From contig JBKJTJ010000202.1 in the NCBI GenBank assembly GCA_046590855.1, forward strand, positions 1 to 10,166: a DNA stretch of 10,166 bases, read 5' to 3'. The first letter of the stretch is position 1; each line of letters starts with the position of its first letter. Under the pieces are notes generated by a model, which had not been told where the DNA came from, made no database searches, and worked only from the letters and a program-made list of their open reading frames with translations. Positions 1 to 6,798 of the stretch are shown one piece after another. The position numbers and the translations under genes were made by a program. The DNA is from JACMOY01 sp046590855 (lineage in GTDB: Bacteria; Actinomycetota; Actinomycetes; Actinomycetales; Angustibacteraceae).

Positions 1-83
1 ACGGCGACGTCTATCGGCTCACCGACGCCCGGGTCCCGTCGATGCGAACCAAACCTCCTCGGCGAGAAGCCAGGTACCTCGCG

Positions 84-704
84 TCAGCTAGAGCGGGCCC
101 AGGCGCCGTACAGCGGATCGCGGCCCAGTCGCCGCGTGGTCCGCCTCGCGGTCGACACGGCCTGGAAGCCGGCTTGCTCCAGGTAGGCGCGGACGATCGC
201 GACCCGTCCGTCCTCGTCGTTGGCCAGCCACCCGCGGACCGCCTTGGTCGGGAAGCACCGGTTGCTGAAGGTGAGCACCACGACCCCACCCGGGCGCAGT
301 ACCCGCGCCGCCTCTCGTAGCACCTCGACCGGATGAATGAGGTAGTCGATCGACACGCAGCACACCACCGCATCGAACGACGCGTCATGGAACGGCAGCC
401 GCGGGTCGACGTTGAGATCGTGGACGACGACCTGGTCGGCCAGCGGGTTCGCCCCCAGCTCGACGGCGTTCATGCCCAGCGCGACCAGCCCATCGTTCGG
501 CTTGCGGGACAGGTGTGACACCCAGGACGACATCAGGTCCAGGACCCTGCCGTCGGGCACCCCCAGCTCGTCGTACAGGTCGCTGACCGCTGCGACCGCG
601 CCGTCGTCGATGTGGGTGACCAGACGCGTCGGTACGTAGAATTCGGCATCGTCGCCACCGTCGTGCCGGTCGAAAAAGCCGGGTGGCCAGTCGTCGTCCG
701 CCAT
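84..704 (-). CDS. Class I SAM-dependent methyltransferase, divergent motif I
   Basis: A 206-aa protein predicted to transfer a methyl group from S-adenosylmethionine to an unknown acceptor in the cytosol. The Rossmann-like order is readable. Strand 1 is VLDLMSSWVSHL (about 54-65). An acidic residue follows in NAVELGAN (79-86), then DLN (96-98), then SFDAVVCCVSIDYL (109-122). The post-motif helix and turn EAARVLRPGGVVVLTFSN (131-148) are typical of methyltransferase type 11 domains. The usual glycine-rich motif I (GxGxG) is replaced by DLMSSWVSH. I recall this variant from a family annotated only as methyltransferase-domain proteins. The ATG at 704 is preferred because GGGGCAGGA lies just upstream. 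The open frame runs up to 1211, but the extension is low-complexity (GGGSGSRGGG) and looks non-coding. The fold is secure; the substrate is unknown. Confidence 0.85.
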   Translation of the reverse strand: MADDDWPPGFFDRHDGGDDAEFYVPTRLVTHIDDGAVAAVSDLYDELGVPDGRVLDLMSSWVSHLSRKPNDGLVALGMNAVELGANPLADQVVVHDLNVDPRLPFHDASFDAVVCCVSIDYLIHPVEVLREAARVLRPGGVVVLTFSNRCFPTKAVRGWLANDEDGRVAIVRAYLEQAGFQAVSTARRTTRRLGRDPLYGAWARSS

Positions 705-1010
705 AACGGCATCCTGCCCCAGTCGGTCCAGCGCGCCCCCACCCCGTGACCCGCTGCCCCCGCCGACCGAGAGCCGGTCAACGAGGTCGGGGTGAATGCA
801 GCTCGGCTCGCCGCCCAGCCAGGACACGTGAGCACCAGTCCGTTTCAGTACCCCGCATCTACTCACCGCTTGCCGCACTGATGGACTTGACGACCGACCC
901 GGCAAGCAGAGGGCTGTCCCGGCACGGGCTACCGCGAATTGGTGTCGCGGCGTAGTCAGTCCGCTGAGCAGTACACGTCGGCGTGTTGGCGATGGGGAAC
1001 GAGGCTGCCA
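705..1010. other. Intergenic stretch without a supported gene
   Basis: This 306-base stretch lies between the methyltransferase start and the small ORF at 1011. Open frames exist on both strands (for example plus 746-955 and an upstream minus-strand extension of the methyltransferase), but their translations are arginine/glycine/proline-rich, with no domain and no good ribosome binding site. A TTGACC-like hexamer (minus strand, 776-781) has no matching -10 element. A short inverted repeat, CCGCG/CGCGG with a 9-base loop, lies at 932-950. I see no tRNA, repeat array or insertion sequence. Confidence 0.5.
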
Positions 1011-1106
1011 ATGAATACCTGCTGCTTCGCAATCACCCTGCGCACCGACCCCGAGGACCTCGACCTGTACGAGCGCACCAAGCGTGCATTGATGGAGCAG
1101 GACTAG
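1011..1106 (+). CDS. Small ORF of 31 aa, unknown; possibly the 5' part of an amber-interrupted gene
   Basis: I do not recognise this protein. It starts with ATG, preceded by GGGGAACGAGG with about 6 bases of spacing, a good ribosome binding site. By hand count, 27 of 31 sense codons end in G or C, as expected of a real gene here. The product begins MNTCCFAITLRTDPEDLDLY and continues into a charged, helix-prone end (ERTKRALMEQD) that stops at TAG (1104-1106). The same frame stays open after the TAG and continues with a charged helical sequence from ATG 1113. The 31-aa ORF could therefore be a genuine micro-protein or the front of a gene broken by an amber codon. No known family was identified. 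Confidence 0.35.
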   Translation: MNTCCFAITLRTDPEDLDLYERTKRALMEQD

Positions 1107-1112
1107 TCGGAC

Positions 1113-1290
1113 ATGATTGCTGACGCCGAGACGAAGGCCGAGGTCATAGCCGAGATCAAGGCTCGCGCCCGAACAGCCGCATGCGTAGCCGCTCGTTCGA
1201 TGCGGGACCACGAGGATGTGCGGCGCTGCCTCAGGGAGAGTGAGGCTTCGGGGTGTCCGGATCTGCCGCGGTCAGCGAGGTCAGTCTTCA
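1113..1290 (+). pseudogene. Possible continuation of the 1011 ORF past the amber codon
   Basis: In the same frame as the 1011-1106 ORF, and starting two codons after its TAG, the plus strand reads MIADAETKAEVIAEIKARAR and on through about 40 more residues rich in Ala, Glu, Arg and Lys, which suggests a continuous helix. The open frame runs on to 1553, but beyond about 1290 it lies antisense to the acetyltransferase gene and its arginine/proline-rich translation looks like a shadow. The boundary at 1290 is therefore mine. Third-position G/C is clearly lower than in 1011-1106. No convincing ribosome binding site precedes ATG 1113. Alternatives are a decayed gene, a readthrough product, or chance. 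Confidence 0.2.
1228..1246 (-). terminator. Stem-loop downstream of the acetyltransferase gene
   Basis: A perfect 6-bp inverted repeat (GCCTCA at 1228-1233, TGAGGC at 1241-1246) encloses a 7-base loop, about 40 bases past the stop codon of the acetyltransferase. No T-run follows on the minus strand, so it is not a classical intrinsic terminator. Stem-loops lacking a U-tract have been proposed as terminators in actinomycetes. It could also be a chance hairpin in GC-rich DNA. Confidence 0.2.
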
Positions 1291-2541
1291 GAATATCTCG
1301 TGGCACGTTGCGGTGGGCGACCAGGACCAGGCGAGCGACGCGGCCGCGAGGGCCCCCGGTGTGTGCTCGTGGACGCGCCCGGCCAGGGCGAGATCTACCA
1401 GGTGCGTGGCGCCGAGGTGAGCCGCGCCGAGGTCGCAGATATCAAGCGACAGGTCGGGGTCGTCACGGGTGGGCCTGGCGACGCCTGGTTTCCCCGCCAC
1501 GTCCACGCTCACGCGCCACCGCCCAGCGTTGGCGGGCAGCACGGCGTCGGTGACCTCCAGGACCAGGTCGATGGGGGCCGCGAAGGCACGCTGTGCGAGA
1601 GCACGGGGTAGGTCGACGAGTCGAACCCAGATGGCGTCGTCGATCGTGGCGTGCAGGTGCCGCAGGTCGACGAGCAGGTGCGCAAGCGGATCGGGTAGGG
1701 GCCTGTGAGCCGACACGGTCCGCATCAGGTCAAGGCCGAGCAGGTGGCGCCACAGCTGTGCGTGCGTAGCCGGGTCTGCTGCGCTGATCTCCTGGACCTC
1801 CACCTCGCCGCCCGGTGTGTCGGAGGACTGCCCGGTCCGGATCCGGTAGGCGAGGTATCCGACCGGTCCCTGGGGACCCAGGGCGACCACGACCTGCGGC
1901 TCGCCGTCCTCCAGGCGCATCAGGAAGTTCCAGCGGCTCGCCGAGCGCGACAGCACACCCGGCCTCGACCCAATGATCTTCTCGTGGACGACAGCGAGGT
2001 GTGGCAGCGCATCGCCCACGGACATGTACCTCAACCGCGCGCAGGACGACGACGCCAGTGCCTCCGCACGCGGCGAGAACCTCGCCCGTGCCAGGTCGAG
2101 CTTGATGCGCGAGCGCCACGTCGCGAGCCCGTACCCGAAGCGCTGGTAGATGGCGGGGTCGGTGGTCCACAGGGCAGCAACGGCCTCTCCACCGTCCACG
2201 AGCCCCTCCAGCTGATGACGCATCATCGAAGACATCACGCCGCGCCTGCGGTGAGTGGGCTCGACAGCCACCAGGTACACACCAGCGACGGGCACCAGAG
2301 CTCCGCCCGGCATGGTCATCGTCAGGGAGTAGACACTGGTCGTCCCCACGATCTCGTCCGAGTCGGTGTGCAGGGTCACGAAGGTGCGTTCCAGCTCGAT
2401 GGCGCGATCGGCGAACACCGCGTCCGTGTCCTCGGTGCGGGCTCCCCACCCGAAAGCACGCCAGAACATGTCCAAGGCGGGTCCACGATCCCCAAGGTCC
2501 ATCGGCCGCAGGGCATAGGACGACTCAGCACCTGAAGACAT
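1288..2541 (-). CDS. Eis-like GNAT family N-acetyltransferase
   Basis: A 417-aa cytosolic acetyltransferase resembling the Eis (enhanced intracellular survival) family, whose studied members acetylate amines such as aminoglycosides and lysines using acetyl-CoA. The N-terminal GNAT domain has the acetyl-CoA loop VAVEPTHRRRGVMSSMMR (91-108), followed by IYQRFGYG (131-138), the Eis-type segment carrying a tyrosine proposed as general acid. A second GNAT-like domain and an SCP2-like C-terminal domain fit residues of about 180-290 and 300-417. The chain ends in phenylalanine; in Eis the terminal carboxylate of a C-terminal Phe acts in catalysis, so this ending is meaningful. Eis of M. tuberculosis has 402 residues. 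The ATG at 2541 follows GGCAGGG. The gene lies 57 bases downstream of sdhB on the same strand and may be read from the sdh transcript. The substrate cannot be told from sequence. Confidence 0.9.
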   Translation of the reverse strand: MSSGAESSYALRPMDLGDRGPALDMFWRAFGWGARTEDTDAVFADRAIELERTFVTLHTDSDEIVGTTSVYSLTMTMPGGALVPVAGVYLVAVEPTHRRRGVMSSMMRHQLEGLVDGGEAVAALWTTDPAIYQRFGYGLATWRSRIKLDLARARFSPRAEALASSSCARLRYMSVGDALPHLAVVHEKIIGSRPGVLSRSASRWNFLMRLEDGEPQVVVALGPQGPVGYLAYRIRTGQSSDTPGGEVEVQEISAADPATHAQLWRHLLGLDLMRTVSAHRPLPDPLAHLLVDLRHLHATIDDAIWVRLVDLPRALAQRAFAAPIDLVLEVTDAVLPANAGRWRVSVDVAGKPGVARPTRDDPDLSLDICDLGAAHLGATHLVDLALAGRVHEHTPGALAAASLAWSWSPTATCHEIF

Positions 2542-2598
2542 GAACCCTGCCTACCAGACCCGTCCAGCGCATAACGGTACGAAGCGCCGTCGGGGCGA

Positions 2599-3351
2599 TC
2601 AGGCCCGCCGACGGCCGATCTTCGACCCCAGCCAGACCAGCGGGTCGTATCGCCGGTCGACGACGCGCTCTTTGAGGGGGATCAGGGCGTTGTCCGTGAT
2701 CTTGATGTGCTCGGGGCAGACCTCGGTGCAGCACTTGGTGATGTTGCACATGCCCAGACCGAAGTCCTCTTGCGCTTCACGCTTGCGGTCACGGGCGTCC
2801 AGGGGGTGCATGTCGAGCTCGGCGATGCGCATCAAGAACCGAGGCCCCGCGAAGGCGCTCTTGTTCTCTTCATGGTCGCGCACGACGTGGCAGGTGTCCT
2901 GGCACAAGAAGCACTCGATGCACTTGCGGAACTCCTGGGACCGCTCGACGTCAACCTGGTGCATGCGATAGTCACCCGGCGCCAGACCGGCGGGCGGCTC
3001 GAAGGCCGGGATCGCCCGGGCCTTCTCGTAGTTGAATGACACGTCGGTCACCAGGTCACGGATGACCGGGAACGCGCGCATCGGCGTCACCGTGACGGTT
3101 TCAGCCTGCTCGAAGGTGTTCATCCGCGTCATGCACAGCAACCGCGGTCGGCCGTTGATCTCAGCGCTGCATGACCCGCACTTGCCCGCCTTGCAGTTCC
3201 AGCGCACGGCCAGATCGGGAGCCTGGGTGGCCTGCAGGCGATGGATGACGTCGAGCACCACCTCGCCCTCATTCACCTCGACCGTGTAGTCGGCCAGGTC
3301 GCCCCCGTCACCGTCCCCCCGCCACACCCGAAGCTGGGCGTCGTACGTCAT
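2599..3351 (-). CDS. sdhB: Succinate dehydrogenase iron-sulfur subunit SdhB
   Basis: A 250-aa electron-transfer subunit that passes electrons from the SdhA flavin to the quinone site. The N-terminal plant-type ferredoxin domain carries the [2Fe-2S] ligands Cys53, Cys58, Cys61 and Cys73 (CKAGKCGSC, then LLC). The C-terminal domain has CIECFLCQDTC (Cys144, 147, 150, 154) and CNITKCCTEVCP (Cys202, 208, 212). By analogy with E. coli SdhB, Cys144/147/150/212 hold the [4Fe-4S] cluster and Cys154/202/208 the [3Fe-4S] cluster; the spacings match exactly. An additional Cys207 adjoins Cys208. The start ATG overlaps the sdhA stop codon (ATGA), so translation is probably coupled. It is the last core sdh gene of the operon. 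The family assignment is secure; it most resembles the mycobacterial Sdh1-type subunit. Confidence 0.97.
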   Translation of the reverse strand: MTYDAQLRVWRGDGDGGDLADYTVEVNEGEVVLDVIHRLQATQAPDLAVRWNCKAGKCGSCSAEINGRPRLLCMTRMNTFEQAETVTVTPMRAFPVIRDLVTDVSFNYEKARAIPAFEPPAGLAPGDYRMHQVDVERSQEFRKCIECFLCQDTCHVVRDHEENKSAFAGPRFLMRIAELDMHPLDARDRKREAQEDFGLGMCNITKCCTEVCPEHIKITDNALIPLKERVVDRRYDPLVWLGSKIGRRRA

Positions 3352-5291
3352 GGCGCTGGCCTTTCGTCGGTGCCGGGCGAGACGGCGGCCGCGGGCTCAT
3401 CGAGCACCGTGAGCTCGTCCGCAGTGAAGTACTTCTCGAGCTCGCCGCGGTCGAACAGGCCTAGCATGTGTGCGGGCACCGTCGGAACGGGCTGGCGGGT
3501 CAGCGCAACCGAGTCCCCCTGGCGCTGGCAGACCAGATTCACGCCGCGCCACTGCGGGTCCATCCCGGGATGGTCCTCGCGGGTGTGGCCACCGCGGCTC
3601 TCTTGCCGCTCGAGCGCGGCCAGGGCGACGCACTCACTGACGTCGAGCATGTTGAACAGGTCGAGCGCGAGGTGCCAGCCGGGGTTGAACTGCCGGTGGC
3701 CCTCGACCGCTACCCGACCGGCACGGGCGCGCAGCGACCGCAGTCGCTCGAGTGCCTCGGTCATCTCAGCCTCGCGGCGGATGATGCCCACCAGGTCGTT
3801 CATGGTCTGCTGCAGCTCTTGGTGGATCGTGTATGGGTTCTCGGGCGTCGCGCCCAGCTCATCGGCTCGGAACGGAGCGAGGGCGGCCAGACCTGCGGCG
3901 TCGAGGTCACTCTCGGCGGCTGCAGTGCGCCGTCCACCCAGGCTCTCGACGTATGCCGCAGCGCCAGCACCCGCTCGACGACCGAAGACCAACAGGTCCG
4001 ACAGCGAGTTGCCCCCCAGCCGGTTCGACCCGTGCATCCCGCCCGCAACCTCGCCGGCGGCGAACAGTCCGGGGACGACGGTCGCCGCGGTATCTGGGTC
4101 GACCTCGACGCCGCCCATGACGTAGTGGCAGGTCGGCCCGACCTCCATCGGCTCGGCCGTGATGTCGACGTCCGCGAGCTCCTTGAACTGGTGGTGCATC
4201 GACGGGAGCCGCCGGATGATCTCGTCTGCCGGCAGGCGCGTCGACACGTCAAGGAACACGCCGCCGTGTGGAGAACCGCGTCCCTCTTTGACCTCGGTGT
4301 TGATCGCGCGCGCGACCTCATCGCGGGGCAGGAGCTCTGGGGGGCGCTTGTTGTTCTCCGGGTCGGCGTACCAGCCGTCCGCCTCCTGCTCGGTGGTGGC
4401 GTACTGGGTGCGGAAGACGTCCGGTACGTAGTCGAACATGAACCGCTTGCCCTCGCTGTTGCGCAGGACTCCGCCGTCGCCGCGCACCGACTCGGTGACC
4501 AGGATGCCTTTGACGGATGGCGGCCAGACCATGCCGGTGGGGTGGAACTGAACGAACTCCATATTGATCAACGTCGCTCCGGCGCGCAGGGCCAACGAGT
4601 GGCCGTCACCGGTGTACTCCCAGGAGTTCGAGGTCACCTTGTATGACTTGCCGATGCCGCCGGTCGCCAGGATGACCGCCGGTGCCTGCAGCACAGCGAA
4701 GCGCCCTGACTCGCGCCAGTACGCAAATGCCCCGCTGACAGCTCCATCAGCGTCGTGCAACAACTGAGTGACGGTCAGCTCGGCGAAGACCTTCAACCGG
4801 GCCTCGGCGTCACCGTGCTCACGCTGGTCCTGCTGCTGCAGCGAGACGATCTTCTGCTGCAGGGTGCGAATCAGCTCCAAGCCGGTGCGGTCACCGACGT
4901 GGGCCAGTCGGGGGTACTCGTGACCACCGAAGTTTCGCTGACTGATCCGACCGTCCTTCGTGCGGTCGAACAGGGCGCCGTAGGTCTCCAGCTCCCACAC
5001 CCGGTCGGGCGCCTCCCTGGCGTGCAACTCGGCCATCCGCGGGTTGTTGAGGAACTTGCCGCCGCGCATGGTGTCGCGGAAGTGCACCTGCCACGAATCC
5101 TTCTCGTTCGCGTTGCCCATGGACGCCGCGATACCGCCCTCGGCCATGACGGTATGGGCCTTACCGAACAGGGACTTGCAGACGATGGCGGTGCGCAAGC
5201 CCTGTTCGCGGGCCTCGATCGCAGCACGCAGTCCCGCGCCGCCCGCGCCGATGACCACGACGTCGTAGTCGTGCCGCTCGAGCCCGGTCAT
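3348..5291 (-). CDS. sdhA: Succinate dehydrogenase flavoprotein subunit SdhA
   Basis: A 647-aa catalytic subunit that oxidises succinate to fumarate on the cytoplasmic face, with covalently bound FAD. The dinucleotide-binding motif GAGGAG is at 15-20. His46 in KAHTVMAEGG is the expected flavin-linking histidine. Substrate-site motifs follow: HPTG (250-253), ESVRGDGG (267-274), PRDEVAR (322-328, with the family's catalytic arginine), HYVMGG (389-394) and GSNRLGGNSL (421-430). The C-terminal helical domain ends in an Asp/Glu/Ala/Pro-rich tail. The ATG at 5291 is chosen because AGGGAG lies 8 bases upstream and the protein begins directly before the FAD fold. An upstream in-frame start at 5366 would add 25 proline/serine-rich residues and overlap sdhC. 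Fumarate reductase activity cannot be excluded from sequence, but the operon matches Sdh1-type succinate:menaquinone oxidoreductases. Confidence 0.97.
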   Translation of the reverse strand: MTGLERHDYDVVVIGAGGAGLRAAIEAREQGLRTAIVCKSLFGKAHTVMAEGGIAASMGNANEKDSWQVHFRDTMRGGKFLNNPRMAELHAREAPDRVWELETYGALFDRTKDGRISQRNFGGHEYPRLAHVGDRTGLELIRTLQQKIVSLQQQDQREHGDAEARLKVFAELTVTQLLHDADGAVSGAFAYWRESGRFAVLQAPAVILATGGIGKSYKVTSNSWEYTGDGHSLALRAGATLINMEFVQFHPTGMVWPPSVKGILVTESVRGDGGVLRNSEGKRFMFDYVPDVFRTQYATTEQEADGWYADPENNKRPPELLPRDEVARAINTEVKEGRGSPHGGVFLDVSTRLPADEIIRRLPSMHHQFKELADVDITAEPMEVGPTCHYVMGGVEVDPDTAATVVPGLFAAGEVAGGMHGSNRLGGNSLSDLLVFGRRAGAGAAAYVESLGGRRTAAAESDLDAAGLAALAPFRADELGATPENPYTIHQELQQTMNDLVGIIRREAEMTEALERLRSLRARAGRVAVEGHRQFNPGWHLALDLFNMLDVSECVALAALERQESRGGHTREDHPGMDPQWRGVNLVCQRQGDSVALTRQPVPTVPAHMLGLFDRGELEKYFTADELTVLDEPAAAVSPGTDERPAP

Positions 5292-5311
5292 GAGTGTGCT
5301 CCCTGTGGGTT

Positions 5312-5321
5312 GAGGATCCTC
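5312..5321. repeat. 10-bp perfect palindrome in the sdhC-sdhA gap, half-repeated nearby
   Basis: GAGGATCCTC is a perfect palindrome in the 34-base gap between sdhC and sdhA. Nine of its ten bases (GAGGATCCT) recur at 5347-5355 inside the 3' end of sdhC. It may be chance, a protein site or an RNA structure around the sdhA ribosome binding site. No function is claimed. Confidence 0.25.
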
Positions 5322-5325
5322 ATGC

Positions 5326-6141
5326 TCAGTTGACCAGGCGGGGGTCGAGGATCCTGCCCGAGGCAACCAGCGCGACGTACAGGTCGGTGATGACCAGCGA
5401 GGCCAGGGTCGCCCAGGCGAACTGCATATGGCGTCGGTTGAGGCGGGTGAGCTGTTGCCAGATCTGGTACCGGATCGGGTGGCGCGAGAAGTGGTTGATC
5501 CGGCCAGCAGTCAGGTGTCGGCACGAGTGGCAGGACAACGTGTAGCACCACAGCAGGACGACGTTGATGATCAGGACGATGTTGCCGAGGCCCAGCCCGA
5601 AGCCGCCGTCCGGCCCCTGGAAGGCCACGAGGGCGTCGTAGGTGTTGATCAACGAGATCAGGGTGGCGGCGTAGAAGAAGTACCGGTGCGCGTTCTGCAG
5701 GATCAGCGGGAAGCGGGTTTCGCCGCTGTAGCGGGTGTGCGGTTCGGCGACTGCGCAGGCGGGGGGAGAGAGCCAGAACGCCCGGTAGTACGCCTTGCGG
5801 TAGTAGTAGCACGTCAAGCGGAACAACAGCAGGAACGGCAGGGTCAGTACGGCGAAGGGGATCAGTGGCGGGAAGTCGCCGAACGGCGTCCCGAAGTGGC
5901 TGGATCCGGGCTCGCACGACGTGGACAGGCACGGCGAGGCGAACGGTGTGAGGTAGTGGTAGTCGGGAACCCAGTAGTACTTCTGGCTAGCCGCGCGGAC
6001 CAGGCCGTAGAGCAACCAGGCGCTCAGCGCGAGGAACGTGAGCAGCGGTGAGACCCACCAGCGGTCGGTGCGCAGGGTGCGTGCGTCGATGCGGGCCCTC
6101 TCACGGCCCCCGACTCCCTCACCCAGGGTTCTGGTCGCCAC
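5326..6141 (-). CDS. sdhC: Succinate dehydrogenase membrane anchor (Sdh1-type SdhC)
   Basis: A 271-aa integral membrane subunit that ties SdhA/SdhB to the membrane and forms the quinone site. Five hydrophobic segments are visible at about 29-50, 92-112, 152-174, 186-205 and 240-261. Conserved-looking blocks include CYYYRKAYYRAFWLSPPACA (111-130) and CYTLSCHSCRHL (199-210). As I recall, cryo-EM of M. smegmatis Sdh1 revealed a membrane-embedded Rieske-type [2Fe-2S] cluster. The intramembrane Cys and His residues here (Cys111, Cys129, Cys199, Cys204, His205, Cys207, His209) are candidate ligands, by inference. The start is taken as GTG 6141, one base after the stop of the upstream gene, which suggests coupling. 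A longer frame to 6414 is only the shifted shadow of that gene. No strong ribosome binding site is seen, so the start is less certain than the identity. The length fits Rv0249c (about 273 aa). Confidence 0.9.
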   Translation of the reverse strand: MATRTLGEGVGGRERARIDARTLRTDRWWVSPLLTFLALSAWLLYGLVRAASQKYYWVPDYHYLTPFASPCLSTSCEPGSSHFGTPFGDFPPLIPFAVLTLPFLLLFRLTCYYYRKAYYRAFWLSPPACAVAEPHTRYSGETRFPLILQNAHRYFFYAATLISLINTYDALVAFQGPDGGFGLGLGNIVLIINVVLLWCYTLSCHSCRHLTAGRINHFSRHPIRYQIWQQLTRLNRRHMQFAWATLASLVITDLYVALVASGRILDPRLVN

Positions 6142-6142
6142 C

Positions 6143-6427
6143 TCAACGGGCCCGACCGCGGGCGCCGAGGCCTTCGTCCTCGGCGTCGGTCCAGAACGAG
6201 GGGTCGTAGTCGCCGTCGGGGATGTAGATCTTCTCGGCCTCCTGCGCCGGCAGGTGCTCGCGGGCAGCCCTCGCCAGCAACGCCAGGTCGGCGTTGACTC
6301 GAGCCACGTCGTCCCGCAGCCGCTGCGCGTCGACCGTGTCGCCGAGGCGACCCTGAAGGCGCTGGACACTGGCCCGCAAGGTGGCGACGTCGCGCGCCAC
6401 TGCTGCCACGTCATCGCTGACCGTCAT
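6143..6427 (-). CDS. Small coiled-coil protein of the sdh operon (Rv0250c-like)
   Basis: A 94-aa soluble protein of unknown function, first gene of the core sdh operon. Residues of about 5-65 form a heptad-like, charged helix (RDVATLRASVQRLQGRLGD onward), likely a coiled coil. The C-terminal part is acidic and aromatic: KIYIPDGDYDPSFWTDAEDE, followed by GLGARGRAR. A small hypothetical gene at the same position (Rv0250c, about 97 aa) precedes the Sdh1 genes in M. tuberculosis, so it is probably a conserved accessory or assembly factor; that role is inferred. The ATG at 6427 follows GAGAGGGG with 6 bases of spacing and is preferred over a TTG two codons upstream. The stop TGA is followed, one base later, by the sdhC GTG. 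Its ATG overlaps the stop of an upstream minus-strand ORF in an ATGA. Confidence 0.8.
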   Translation of the reverse strand: MTVSDDVAAVARDVATLRASVQRLQGRLGDTVDAQRLRDDVARVNADLALLARAAREHLPAQEAEKIYIPDGDYDPSFWTDAEDEGLGARGRAR

Positions 6428-6798
6428 GGACAACCCCTCTCAGGCCCACCCGCGACGCTGCGGATGCTGGCTGCAGTCTGTCGTCCCCTGCGGTCGGCGT
6501 AAAGGATGTCCGGCCGCGCCACCACCGTCCCGCTGCGACACCGCCGGTCGCGCCGGCCAGAGCGATGTTCAGTCACCCCTCCACCATGGGCGACGGCGAC
6601 CTGCTCGTCGTCGATGATGCCCACCCTGGGCCACCAGACCTTGCCGGCCACCCGCGCGGCGTTGCGCACTCGGGCGCTGCCGTGCAAGCCACACCCTCGG
6701 ACGCTGCCGTTCTGGCGACCATCCCACTCGATCTGCTGGTAGGTGGCAGCTGCCACGGTCGAGGTCTCCGGCTCGGGCGCGGTCAGGATCCGGCACAT
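6424..6798 (-). CDS. Unrecognised ORF of 124 aa upstream of the sdh operon
   Basis: I do not recognise this product. The central part reads like protein (for example WDGRQNGSVRGCGLHGSARV and VWWPRVGIIDDEQVAVAHGG) and has high third-position G/C, while the last 45 residues are arginine/serine-rich and look non-coding. The stop TGA overlaps the ATG of the 94-aa sdh gene as ATGA, the same coupling seen at sdhA/sdhB. Against it, ATG 6798 has only a weak ribosome binding site (GAGCGG) directly abutting it, and a candidate sdh promoter would lie inside its 3' half. It may be a real leader gene, a decayed gene or chance. A plus-strand frame (6565-6816) covers the same DNA and is weaker in codon bias. 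Confidence 0.3.
   Translation of the reverse strand: MCRILTAPEPETSTVAAATYQQIEWDGRQNGSVRGCGLHGSARVRNAARVAGKVWWPRVGIIDDEQVAVAHGGGVTEHRSGRRDRRCRSGTVVARPDILYADRRGRQTAASIRSVAGGPERGCP
6475..6503 (-). promoter_or_regulatory. Weak candidate promoter for the sdh operon
   Basis: On the minus strand, TTTACG (6498-6503) and CAGACT (6475-6480) are separated by 17 bases, a sigma-70-like arrangement with partial matches to TTGACA and TATAAT. It would leave roughly a 40-base leader before the ATG at 6427. The matches are mediocre and this is only a suggestion. Confidence 0.25.

Noticed and set aside
42..320. Plus-strand frame at the left edge, opening GDVYRLTDARVPS in the first bases
   Set aside because: The first dozen codons look gene-like and could be the tail of a gene beyond the window, but the frame then runs antisense through the methyltransferase with no domain. 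The true end cannot be placed.
705..1211. N-terminal extension of the methyltransferase frame by 169 codons
   Set aside because: The translation is low-complexity and arginine/proline/serine-rich, and a good ribosome binding site marks the start at 704.
3468..4646. Plus-strand open frame of 392 aa across sdhA
   Set aside because: It is antisense to a fully recognisable SdhA; long antisense frames are expected in GC-rich coding DNA.
5292..5366. Longer SdhA start at 5366
   Set aside because: It adds 25 residues unlike the family and overlaps sdhC; ATG 5291 has an AGGGAG site and begins just before the FAD fold.
6142..6414. Longer SdhC frame starting at 6414
   Set aside because: The extra 91 codons are the shifted shadow of the 94-aa coiled-coil gene and translate to Arg/Ser/Thr/Pro-rich sequence.
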